Positions 1 through 6,217 of a stretch of DNA of 14,488 nt are shown here, in pieces. The notes beneath the pieces were generated by a model. The model did not search any database, was not told the origin of the DNA, and saw nothing but the letters and a program-made list of their open reading frames with translations. Position 1 is the first letter of the stretch, and the number at the start of each line of letters is the position of its first letter. Origin of the DNA: Fidelibacterota bacterium 46_43 (GTDB lineage Bacteria; Fidelibacterota; Fidelibacteria; Fidelibacterales; Fidelibacteraceae); assembly GCA_001509335.1 (NCBI GenBank), contig LGGY01000008.1, forward strand, positions 1-14,488, in the 5' to 3' direction. Both the position numbers and the translations under genes were made by a program.

Positions 1-2
1 AA

Positions 3-35
3 ATCAGTCGCCTCAGCCGGGGTAAAAAGGTATGA
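3..35 (+). CDS. possible C-terminal tail of an upstream gene (partial)
   Basis: The frame starting at base 3 is open and ends at a TGA (33-35). That TGA overlaps the ATG of the next gene in a four-base ATGA junction, the kind of coupled stop/start seen elsewhere in this window (rnfD/rnfG and the S-component/barrel pair). The visible tail reads ISRLSRGKKV. This is far too short to assign a family. A second frame also closes nearby (TAA at 23-25), so which frame is real cannot be settled from this window. The ATGA geometry makes this one the better guess. Confidence 0.3.
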   Translation: MSRLSRGKKV

Positions 36-1135
36 AGGGACGGATCATTCACATCGACACGGCAAAAAGCTGGCGTGGGGGACAGCAACAGGCGGCGTAC
101 CTGCACCGGGGACTGATTCAACAGGGGATGGAATCCCTCATGGTTTGTCCTCCGGGTTCTGCCATGGAAGCATGGTGCAGGAAAAACAATCTTCCGGTCC
201 ATCCCTTGAGCCTGAGGTGTGAAGCCGACTTTCTATCCGCCTTTCGTCTGACTCATTGCATCAAAACCGGCCAGTCAGCCCTTTTTCATGCCCATAACGC
301 TCATGCGCTGATGATTGCTTTAATCGCCACTGTGTTTTTCCGGAAAAAAATCCCTGTTGTCGCTTCCCGCCGTGTTGGCTTTCCATTAAAACTCAATAAA
401 ATTGCTCAATGGAAATACCGATCCAAAAAACTTCGCCGGATTGTCTGTGTAAGTCATAATATTCTGCGGGTTATGCAATTTCATGGCATTCCTGAAAATA
501 AACTGGCTGTCATCCCATCCGGAATTGATATCCATAAGTTTGATCCGGTTGGGCGGACACCCACTTTTCGGGATGAATGGAATATTCCCCGTGATTACAA
601 AATTGTTTGCACGATTGCTGCACTCACCGCTGAAAAGGCTTATCCTGTGTTTCTTGAATCAGCCAGACTGGTTTTACGTGAATATCCCACAGTGATATTT
701 ATTGCCGTGGGGGATGGAAAACAGGCTGAAGAGATCAAAACACTTAGTGCAAAAAAAGATTTAGCCGGACATGTCATTTTTACCGGGTTCAGGTCGGATG
801 TGGGAATCTTTCTGAAGAACAGTGATCTGTTTGTCATGGCTTCGAAAAAAGAAGGGCTGGGGACAAGCATCCTGGATGCGGAAGCGGCGGGACTCCCGGT
901 AATCGGGACAGATGCAGGGGGAATACCGGAAGTGATCCGGCATGAAGTGAACGGAATTATTGTTCCCAGGCAAAACCCCGAAGCACTGGCAAAAGCGATT
1001 GTGACTCTTTTAAAAAATGATGATTTGAGAAAACAGTATGGTAAAAAAAGTCTTGAGGTTGTAAAGGGCTTTGATATTGAGATAACAATCAAAAAACACA
1101 TTGTGCTGTATGAAGAAATCTTTAAAGACAATTGA
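32..1135 (+). CDS. GT4-family glycosyltransferase
   Basis: This 367-residue protein has the layout of a GT-B fold, family 4 retaining glycosyltransferase, which moves a sugar from a nucleotide-sugar donor to a cell-envelope glycan at the cytoplasmic face of the inner membrane. The N-terminal half has a Gly/Gln loop (GGQQQ, 16-20), a His-rich stretch (FHAHNAH, 85-91) and the linker SGIDIHKFDP (163-172) that normally joins the two domains. The C-terminal half has the donor-site pattern: K202, GDG at 227-229, and EGLGTSILD at 274-282, the E-x7-E motif with Asp in the last position, a common variant. Length is normal for the family. The ATG at 32 follows a purine-rich stretch and overlaps the stop of a possible upstream gene. 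The next gene starts inside its last codons, so it belongs to a surface-glycan operon. Donor and acceptor cannot be read from sequence. Confidence 0.9.
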   Translation: MKGRIIHIDTAKSWRGGQQQAAYLHRGLIQQGMESLMVCPPGSAMEAWCRKNNLPVHPLSLRCEADFLSAFRLTHCIKTGQSALFHAHNAHALMIALIATVFFRKKIPVVASRRVGFPLKLNKIAQWKYRSKKLRRIVCVSHNILRVMQFHGIPENKLAVIPSGIDIHKFDPVGRTPTFRDEWNIPRDYKIVCTIAALTAEKAYPVFLESARLVLREYPTVIFIAVGDGKQAEEIKTLSAKKDLAGHVIFTGFRSDVGIFLKNSDLFVMASKKEGLGTSILDAEAAGLPVIGTDAGGIPEVIRHEVNGIIVPRQNPEALAKAIVTLLKNDDLRKQYGKKSLEVVKGFDIEITIKKHIVLYEEIFKDN

Positions 1136-1403
1136 ACCTGAACATATTTTGATCATCCAAACCGCTTTTATCGGGGATGTGATTATGTCCACTCCCTTGA
1201 TTCAGGCGGTGTGTGACCAGTGGCCGGATGCAGAAGTTGATATCCTCACCCGGCCCGAATCGGCAATTCTCTTTTCAAAACATCCCCGGATCCGGCGGAT
1301 TTATACCCTGGACAAATCGGACCACAAAAGCAAATATGAATCATTTTTAGAGCGGGTTCGCGAGCTTCGCCCCAATGACTACCACCTTGCTTTTTCATTT
1401 TAA
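1110..1403 (+). CDS. GT9 heptosyltransferase, N-terminal fragment (frame broken)
   Basis: This is the first part of an ADP-heptose:LPS heptosyltransferase-like protein (GT9, WaaF/RfaF type), which adds L-glycero-D-manno-heptose to the LPS inner core. The first 97 residues hold the family opening ILIIQTAFIGDVIMSTP (13-29), where D23 sits at the position of the catalytic Asp of this family, and the usual DAEVDILT strand. The frame stops at TAA 1401-1403 after YHLAFSF. In intact relatives the chain continues with a short His/Ser/Arg-rich loop and then R-x-G-[FY], and that R-x-G-[FY] appears in the next ORF in another frame. The ATG at 1110 was chosen because a TTG at 1101 adds only three unlikely residues. 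It overlaps the GT4 gene by 26 bp. Recognition as GT9 is firm; whether this fragment is made or functional is doubtful. Confidence 0.75.
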   Translation: MKKSLKTIEPEHILIIQTAFIGDVIMSTPLIQAVCDQWPDAEVDILTRPESAILFSKHPRIRRIYTLDKSDHKSKYESFLERVRELRPNDYHLAFSF

Positions 1404-2125
1404 TGCTCTTTTGCCGGATAAAAATCAGGGTTGGATTTTACCGGCAGAAATTTATCAACGTGAAAATCTATCCTCCCAAAGGGCTCCATGTCCGGCAACG
1501 GTACCTGACCATGATTGAACCTTTTACAGATAAAACCTATCCCGATGAGACCCACCTGTATCTGGGGAGGGAAGACAAAGAAAAGGCAGATGAGATTGTC
1601 GCTAAAATTAAAAAGGACCAGAACATCCTGATTGGTTTTGCCCCGGGGTCGGTCCGGGAAACGAAAAAATGGCCTGCGTCCTACTGGACGGAATTATTTA
1701 TACTTTTGAAAGACAAAGGATATGACATTGTGTTTCTTGGAAGTTCGTCTGAACGGGAGCTCTGTGCATCCATCATCCACAATGCCGGATTGGAAGCCTG
1801 GAATGCCGCCGGTGAACTGAATCTTCTGGAATCTGCGGCGCTGATTCACAAACTGGACCTGTTGGCCTGTAACGACAGTGCCCCCCTGCACATGGGAAAT
1901 GCAGTCAATACGCCGGTATTTGCCTTTTTTGGTCCAACAGTGAAAGCCTTTGGCTGTTATCCCTACCGTGAGCACGATAAAGTACTGGAGCGGGATCTGC
2001 CGTGTCGACCCTGTGGAAAACATGGCCATGACCGGTGTCCACTCCGGCATTTTAAATGCATGATGGAACAATATCCCCATGAAATTGCCGCACTGATATT
2101 TGAAAGGTTCAGCAATGAAACATAA
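1403..2125 (+). CDS. GT9 heptosyltransferase, C-terminal fragment (frame broken)
   Basis: This 240-residue ORF continues the GT9 heptosyltransferase begun upstream. It opens with RIKIRVGFYR, the end of the N-domain, and then holds the whole donor-binding domain: PGSVRETKKWP (81-91, the GS-x-W-x-TKRWP motif), CNDSAPLHMGNAVNTPVFAFFG (the ND-S-G-P-x-H-[LM] ADP-heptose motif, with Ala for Gly), and a four-Cys tail (C201, C204, C212, C219) typical of the WaaF group. Its ATG shares a base with the upstream stop (TAATG), so re-initiation is possible. However, about 5 residues seem to be missing at the joint compared with the family, and the cut is inside the N-domain rather than between domains. A deletion or indel in one ancestral gene, or a sequencing error, is therefore more likely than a natural two-subunit enzyme. 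It overlaps the next gene by 11 bp. Confidence 0.75.
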   Translation: MLFCRIKIRVGFYRQKFINVKIYPPKGLHVRQRYLTMIEPFTDKTYPDETHLYLGREDKEKADEIVAKIKKDQNILIGFAPGSVRETKKWPASYWTELFILLKDKGYDIVFLGSSSERELCASIIHNAGLEAWNAAGELNLLESAALIHKLDLLACNDSAPLHMGNAVNTPVFAFFGPTVKAFGCYPYREHDKVLERDLPCRPCGKHGHDRCPLRHFKCMMEQYPHEIAALIFERFSNET

Positions 2126-3161
2126 ACCCGACCTTATCCTCCTGACCGGGGATAAAAATTTTTACGGGCAAACGCGAAAAGCCTGGGTAAGCATGGATGT
2201 GCAACGGATTGAGAACAGGCTGACATCTCTGGGATATTCCATAACCCGGTATCCTGTACGGCAGGTCTACAATCAGAATTTTGCATTGACAGGTAAAACA
2301 ATTCTCTACTCTTTCAGTCAGAAGGAAAACGTCCGCCAATACATTCGTGACATTATTTTTCATTTAAGCAAATCCAATCGAATAATACCTTCTTTTGACC
2401 TGCTTTTATGTCATGAAAACAAGGGATATCAGGAGCTGTACAAACGCGAGCTGGAACTGACCGGTTTAAGAGCATGGTATTTTTCCAGCCTGGAGGATAT
2501 TGATGCTTACCACATTCCCTATCCTGTTGTACTGAAAACGATTTCAGGTTCAAACGGGAAAGGTGTTTTTCTGATTCACAACAAACCAGATCTAATAAAT
2601 AAAGTCCGGACATTAACCCATGTAGGATTCTGGACACAGGTAGATTTATTGCGACGCCGCTATTTCAGGAGACGGACCTATTACGATTATCCCAATCATG
2701 ATGATTATCTGGATTATCTGCAATACCGTGAGTACATCACCCGTCATCAAAACTTCATTTTACAGGAATTCATTCCCGGATTGACCTTTGATACCCGTGT
2801 GTTGGCCCTGGAGGGGAAGTTTTTTCTTGCGCGCCGCCATACCCGGAAAGGGGATTTCCGGGCCAGTGGAACCAAAAAATTCGATTTTAACTTTACGCCA
2901 GAAAATGCTCTGTTGGAATATGCAGAAAATATTGCACACCGTTTAAATACTCCGTTCCTTTCCATGGATATTGTGCATGACGGGAAAAACTATTCTCTGA
3001 TTGAATTTCAGGCGTCCCATTTTGGTGTCAGTGCCATCACCAAATCCCGGGGATATTATATCCGTGAAGGAAGCAGTTGGAATTTCCGGGACAATAAACA
3101 AGATGTTGAATTTGAAATCGCCGATGCCCTGGACCGGTATTTAAAAAGGACAGCTGAATAA
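2115..3161 (+). CDS. ATP-grasp family protein in the glycan operon
   Basis: This 348-residue protein has an ATP-grasp fold, the group that activates a carboxylate with ATP and joins it to an amine or similar nucleophile. Visible signatures are the ATP-binding lysine and glycine-rich loop (VVLKTISGSNGKG, about 138-150), QEFIPG at 217-222 followed by DTRVLALEGKFFLARRH, KGDFRASG (245-252) as in RimK-like enzymes, and the metal-site strand MDIVHDG...LIEFQASHFG (284-304). In the last motif E297 is kept, but the usual second ligand Asn is Gln (EFQ in place of EVN). Between the two ATP lobes is an unusual basic, Tyr-rich insert (about 180-207). The N-terminal 95 residues resemble a pre-ATP-grasp domain. 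ATG 2115 follows AAAGG; a TTG at 2100 is also in frame. It overlaps the GT9 fragment by 11 bp and ends 2 nt before the next gene. Substrate is unknown; a role in decorating a surface polymer is inferred from its neighbours. Confidence 0.8.
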   Translation: MKHKPDLILLTGDKNFYGQTRKAWVSMDVQRIENRLTSLGYSITRYPVRQVYNQNFALTGKTILYSFSQKENVRQYIRDIIFHLSKSNRIIPSFDLLLCHENKGYQELYKRELELTGLRAWYFSSLEDIDAYHIPYPVVLKTISGSNGKGVFLIHNKPDLINKVRTLTHVGFWTQVDLLRRRYFRRRTYYDYPNHDDYLDYLQYREYITRHQNFILQEFIPGLTFDTRVLALEGKFFLARRHTRKGDFRASGTKKFDFNFTPENALLEYAENIAHRLNTPFLSMDIVHDGKNYSLIEFQASHFGVSAITKSRGYYIREGSSWNFRDNKQDVEFEIADALDRYLKRTAE

Positions 3162-3163
3162 CC

Positions 3164-4198
3164 ATGCCTTTAATGTCATTTTTTTACAGGCTCCCTTACC
3201 GGTTTTTTTGGAGGATTTCAAAGTCCCGGAAAAAACTTATTCCATGCATTGTCTATTGTGCAGATCCTCTGGATTACACCATTCTTGAGCCGGTTGTCCG
3301 TCATCTGGACACGGTTTGTATATACGTTGCCAAAAACAGGCATACAGAAGCTTTTTTACGGAAAAAAGGGATTGTTCCCCGCCGGATGCCCGTTTTTCCG
3401 GAAATGGTCCTCATGGCCCGTCACAGCACCTGGAAATTTCCTGTCCCTGCGATTCGGAAATACGGTTTCCGCCATGGTCCCTATCATTTTAAGACCTTTA
3501 CGTCAGTCCGGAATTACCGGCCTTTTACCCTCTATTTTCTCACATCCCAGGCAGAAGCAACAGAAGCCCGGAAGATGGGACTTACCAATGTGGCGGCTGC
3601 AGGATATCCCAGACTGGATCCGGCTTTTGACGGAAGCTGGACGGAAGAAAAGCTGCAGGACTTCCGTAAAGAAAACTTGAATAACAGTAAAAAGCCCGTC
3701 CTTCTTTTCAGTGCCACATGGGACAAATCGGGGATGTCTGCTGTAGGACGCTGGTACCGGCGGCTGAAGGAACTCACGGCTGACTATGAAGTGTGTGTTA
3801 CACTCCATCCCTGGATGTCCCGGGATGTCTTTCTTACCGTCAAAAATACACCGGATGTTTTCCTTGCAGGTACCGATGACCTTCTGCCCCTCATCATGCT
3901 TGCCGATTGTACCATCAGTGATACCAGTTCCATCATCGGGGAATTTATTGCGTTGGATAAACGAATCATCACCTTCCGGACCGGCAGGGCAGAACGGAAA
4001 CCCGATACCCTGGATGCCATGCTGGATAAGACAGGTTACCGGGTGGAATCATTCGATGACTTAAAACAAACCCTCAAGGGATATCTCACATCTGAGGACC
4101 CGTATATCCCTTCTCGCCGTGCATTGCGTGAACAGCTTTTTTGTAATCTTGGAACCGCAGGGAAATGGGCAGCGGGAAGGATCAATGCTGAATTTTGA
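3164..4198 (+). CDS. CDP-glycerol glycerophosphotransferase-like protein (TagB/TagF domain)
   Basis: This 344-residue protein matches the glycerophosphotransferase family best known from teichoic acid synthesis, where glycerol phosphate (or another polyol phosphate) is moved from a CDP donor to a glycan or polymer on the inner face of the membrane. Diagnostic motifs are RHGP (103-106) and TLHPW (213-217), whose His residues match the two catalytic His of the family, plus GYPRLD (147-152), LFSATWD (181-187) and ISDTSSIIGEFIALDKRIITF (251-271), the nucleotide-binding helix. The basic, aromatic N-terminus (about 1-30) could associate with membrane. The ATG at 3164 lies 2 nt after the ATP-grasp stop; an in-frame ATG at 3173 is an alternative. 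It is the last gene of the operon, followed by the repeat-rich intergenic region. In Gram-negative bacteria such proteins occur in capsule and O-antigen loci; the exact polyol phosphate is not readable. Confidence 0.85.
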   Translation: MPLMSFFYRLPYRFFWRISKSRKKLIPCIVYCADPLDYTILEPVVRHLDTVCIYVAKNRHTEAFLRKKGIVPRRMPVFPEMVLMARHSTWKFPVPAIRKYGFRHGPYHFKTFTSVRNYRPFTLYFLTSQAEATEARKMGLTNVAAAGYPRLDPAFDGSWTEEKLQDFRKENLNNSKKPVLLFSATWDKSGMSAVGRWYRRLKELTADYEVCVTLHPWMSRDVFLTVKNTPDVFLAGTDDLLPLIMLADCTISDTSSIIGEFIALDKRIITFRTGRAERKPDTLDAMLDKTGYRVESFDDLKQTLKGYLTSEDPYIPSRRALREQLFCNLGTAGKWAAGRINAEF

Positions 4199-4226
4199 AT
4201 GATGAATTGATTGAAGTTGGAAGTTG

Positions 4227-4314
4227 GCGCTGCTGCGCGGCTTTCAATCACCACTTTGTGGTGTTCAAGCTCTTCACTTCGTTCGGTGTTCAATAGCCGC
4301 TTTGCGGCTTTCAA
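4227..4314. repeat. array of four mini-hairpins each followed by TTCAA
   Basis: Four short inverted repeats occur in a row, and each is followed by TTCAA at 4243, 4264, 4289 and 4310 (spacings 21, 25 and 21 bp). Unit 1 is GCGC-TGCT-GCGC (4227-4238). Unit 2 is CACCAC-TTT-GTGGTG (4249-4263). Unit 3 is the weaker CACT-6 nt-GGTG (4275-4288). Unit 4 is AGCCGC-TTT-GCGGCT (4295-4309). Stem sequences differ while the layout and spacer stay fixed, so structure rather than sequence seems conserved. It may be a REP-like intergenic repeat or a bidirectional terminator. Confidence 0.65.
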
Positions 4315-4444
4315 GTCAATTATCTTTCATAAGCTGATATCTTGATACGACTGCCGCAAAGTTTAAATGAGGACAGTATTTAATCCATTAAATAATTCGA
4401 AATAACACATATATGATTAACAATATTATCTTGTATTGTGTCGT

Positions 4445-4493
4445 ATTTCGCTGTATTTTACCCCCGGGGTGGGGGACGTCACCTAAGCGAAAT
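4445..4493. repeat. 8-bp inverted repeat enclosing a GC-rich core
   Basis: ATTTCGCT (4445-4452) and AGCGAAAT (4486-4493) are perfect inverted repeats 33 nt apart. The core is strikingly GC-rich (CCCCCGGGG at 4461-4469, a G-run at 4471-4475, the palindrome GACGTC at 4475-4480), and GGTG (4468-4471) pairs with CACC (4480-4483), so a two-level stem is possible. The flanks are AT-rich. This looks like a mobile-element or REP-type remnant; no transposase is present nearby. Confidence 0.5.
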
Positions 4494-4543
4494 CATATAT
4501 CCCATCTCTCTTATATCCCAGTTCATTTAAGAAAAAAGATCCC

Positions 4544-4618
4544 AATCAAATCAATCATCCAATCGAATCAATCAAATCAATCGCTTTTTAACTGTTGACT
4601 ACAGACTGCCCACTACCG
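4544..4618. repeat. degenerate short tandem repeats (AATCA-type, then 7-bp ACTrnnn units)
   Basis: From 4544 to 4583 the sequence is a drifted tandem run of AATCA and AATC words. From 4591 to 4618 there are four consecutive 7-mers, ACTGTTG, ACTACAG, ACTGCCC and ACTACCG, in perfect 7-bp register. No coding frame benefits from the period. Such runs are common in non-coding scars and may come from replication slippage. Confidence 0.45.
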
Positions 4619-4686
4619 TCTCAACGTCTATATAATATAAAATAAAATCAACTGCAAATAATATCATAATAAATAATATATAAAAA

Positions 4687-5133
4687 CTACAAAACCCTTT
4701 CCATACGGTAAAATTTTTCCGGTTTGGATGCCAGGTTTTTGGCCCATTTGTAGCCGATATAACCGCCTAGAATGAGTCCGCCCAGACCCAGAAGAAATTG
4801 ATACAGTTCCAGTGGGATGGCGAGGGATTGGGGATGAAGAACATAACCGGTTAAAAGTCCGGCAATAAAACCCAATCCGGGAATGCCGTATTGGATAGCG
4901 GATAATTGAATCAGAAAGGAAGATGTTTCGGATAGTTCTACCAGGTCTCCCGGTTTGGCGTCCAGGTCATTCCGGACCGGAATACGGACCGGTTCATTTC
5001 GTGCTTTCAGGGGCATAACAGGGAAGAGGGCGAGGGAGTATCGGGATGGAGCACGTTGGGGCTGCATCAGCACGATGGCATAATTACCGTCAAGTGTTTC
5101 CACCTTTCCGTTGCTTTGAGCCGTCATGGACAT
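4687..5133 (-). CDS. RseC/MucC-like membrane protein of the rnf operon, cysteine-free
   Basis: This 148-residue protein has the layout of the RseC (SoxR-reducing system) family: an N-terminal cytosolic beta domain (GKVETLDGNYAIVLM at 9-23, then IPVRNDLDAKPGDLVEL at 51-67) and two membrane helices (about 73-98 and 107-128) with glycine-rich faces. RseC-like genes often lie in rnf clusters and act with Rnf in keeping SoxR reduced in enterobacteria. The family usually has a Cys cluster between the first strands and the PGD segment, but this protein has no cysteine at all; that place is taken by a Pro/Arg/Leu-rich stretch (24-42). It is therefore unlikely to bind a metal or cluster itself. Its ATG shares a base with the rnfB stop (TGATG), so it is translationally coupled and is the last gene of the operon. 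Family call is good; function is uncertain. Confidence 0.75.
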   Translation of the reverse strand: MSMTAQSNGKVETLDGNYAIVLMQPQRAPSRYSLALFPVMPLKARNEPVRIPVRNDLDAKPGDLVELSETSSFLIQLSAIQYGIPGLGFIAGLLTGYVLHPQSLAIPLELYQFLLGLGGLILGGYIGYKWAKNLASKPEKFYRMERVL

Positions 5134-5954
5134 CAGGCGTCGGTCCCTTCTTCATCCAGACTCACCAGGCAATGGTTCGGACATTTCTCTGTGGGAAGTT
5201 CGTTGCGGACTCCCCATTTATCATAGTTAAAATAGGCCAGGCCGTTTTCCAGGTACATCATGTCATCACCTGCTTCCCGAACACAAATCCCGCAACCAAT
5301 ACAGGCACGTGTACATACAAGCCGGGAGTATTTACCTGCATCCTGGTTTTTACACTTCACAAATACGCGATGACTGACGGGATGGAGTTCAATGATATTC
5401 CGGGGACACACCTCGGCACATTTTCCGCAACCCACACATTTATCTTCAATAACAACCGGCAGGCGGTTGTCACTCATATACATGGAATCGAAGGTACAGG
5501 CATCCACACAATCCCCAAATCCCAGACAGCCCCATTCACAGAGTTTCATGGCACCGCCGCTGATATGTGCCGCCACACAGGACTCAAGTCCTATATACTC
5601 GCCTTTAACAGCCATTTCATTTAGGCCGCCCTGACAGAGGACCCGGGCTTTCAGGGGCTCTCCCGCTTCGACTTCCACACCCAGGATTTCGGCGATATTA
5701 TTGGCCGTTTCCACACTCCCGACAGGACACCCGTTAATGGGTGCGTTCCCTTTTACTACATTTTCTGCAAAATTCATACATCCGGCAAATCCGCATCCAC
5801 CGCAATTGGCTCCGGGAAGGGCATCGTTGACCTTTTCAATCCGGGGATCTTCTTCTACATGGAGCTTTTTATTGGCAATGGCAAGTCCTGTGGCAAACAC
5901 CAGGCCAATTCCACCCATACCACCCATCGAAATCAGAATGGCACTTAAATCCAT
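5133..5954 (-). CDS. rnfB: Rnf complex electron-transfer subunit RnfB
   Basis: RnfB is the iron-sulfur subunit thought to take electrons from reduced ferredoxin and pass them into the Rnf complex. The 273-residue protein has one N-terminal membrane helix (about 5-29) and then the RnfB-specific cluster motif C51-x2-C54-x4-C59-x16-C76. A ferredoxin-like region follows with many Cys (C107, C126, C139, C143, C149, C153), a classical 4Fe-4S motif C173-x2-C176-x2-C179-x3-CP184, a second set (C201, C214, C218, C221, C224) and a C-terminal pair (C258, C262). This is the long, multi-cluster form typical of anaerobes. I start it at 5954, not at the longer in-frame start at 6014, because the ATG at 5954 has AGAGGA upstream, gives the canonical short N-terminus before the helix, and lies 2 nt after the preceding stop. 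Its stop overlaps the rseC-like start. Confidence 0.95.
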   Translation of the reverse strand: MDLSAILISMGGMGGIGLVFATGLAIANKKLHVEEDPRIEKVNDALPGANCGGCGFAGCMNFAENVVKGNAPINGCPVGSVETANNIAEILGVEVEAGEPLKARVLCQGGLNEMAVKGEYIGLESCVAAHISGGAMKLCEWGCLGFGDCVDACTFDSMYMSDNRLPVVIEDKCVGCGKCAEVCPRNIIELHPVSHRVFVKCKNQDAGKYSRLVCTRACIGCGICVREAGDDMMYLENGLAYFNYDKWGVRNELPTEKCPNHCLVSLDEEGTDA

Positions 5955-5956
5955 AT

Positions 5957-6169
5957 TTATTCCTCTGTCTTTTCTGTCCGGGCGGGATTGATCGAACACC
6001 CCGTGATACCGCAAGAACTGCAGGCACTACCCGATGAAAGACAGTCTGCACCGGGATAATCTCCTTTTTTACGGTAAAAGGTTTTGTTCATGATGACCAT
6101 ACCAAGGGAATATATGAGTCCCACTGCCAGCATGACGGCAATGGTGGTTATGATGCTTGTGATGTTCAT
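5957..6169 (-). CDS. 70-aa membrane Cys-rich protein resembling the RnfB N-terminus (mini-RnfB)
   Basis: This small ORF sits between rnfA and rnfB. Its ATG (6169) has GAGGA about 7 nt upstream, and it ends 2 nt before rnfB, so it is very likely translated. It has one membrane helix (about 3-27), a short basic stretch and a Cys-rich tail with C43, C50, C53 and C58. Aligned without gaps to RnfB residues 1-33, it shares M1, I6, M13, G17, L18, G23, I26, N28 and K29, with mostly conservative changes between. Further on, PGADC (39-43) matches RnfB PGANC, and CSSCGITGC (50-58) matches the cluster motif CGGCGFAGC. It looks like a duplicated RnfB anchor plus a modified cluster site. It also recalls NqrM, the small membrane Cys protein needed to mature the related Na+-NQR, although the Cys spacing differs. 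It could be an extra subunit or an iron-delivery factor for RnfA/RnfE. I know of no named family for it. Confidence 0.75.
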   Translation of the reverse strand: MNITSIITTIAVMLAVGLIYSLGMVIMNKTFYRKKGDYPGADCLSSGSACSSCGITGCSINPARTEKTEE

Positions 6170-6217
6170 GTTATGTCCTCACTTTTTCCCTTGAACGACC
6201 GCACCGGGTTGGCGTTC

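Larger units (their letters stand above)
4199..4686. other. convergent intergenic region, no gene; repeat-rich and AT-rich
   Basis: These 488 bp separate the 3' ends of the glycan operon (+) and the rnf operon (-). I see no ORF with protein-like composition, no tRNA and no CRISPR pattern. From left to right it holds an array of four mini-hairpins (about 4227-4314), a GC-rich island inside an 8-bp inverted repeat (4445-4493), AATCA-type low-complexity sequence (4544-4583), four degenerate 7-mers of the form ACTrnnn (4591-4618), and a very AT-rich tail (4621-4686). There is no classical hairpin-plus-U-run terminator for either operon, though the hairpins could end transcription from both sides. 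Confidence 0.7.

Noticed and set aside
4036..4314. 92-codon minus-strand ORF covering the mini-hairpin array
   Set aside because: It is antisense to the TagF-like gene, and its peptide is only the translation of the hairpin repeats.
4413..4598. 61-codon ORF in the intergenic region
   Set aside because: It runs through the inverted-repeat island and the AATCA repeats, has low-complexity composition and no ribosome binding site; best seen as non-coding.
4199..4686. CRISPR array
   Set aside because: The repeats are too short (5-8 bp stems, 7-bp units), lack uniform spacers and no cas gene is present.
5955..6014. Longer rnfB start adding 20 residues
   Set aside because: The extra residues (MRYHGVFDQSRPDRKDRGIN) would overlap the small Cys-protein gene, have no good ribosome binding site and do not match the RnfB family N-terminus.
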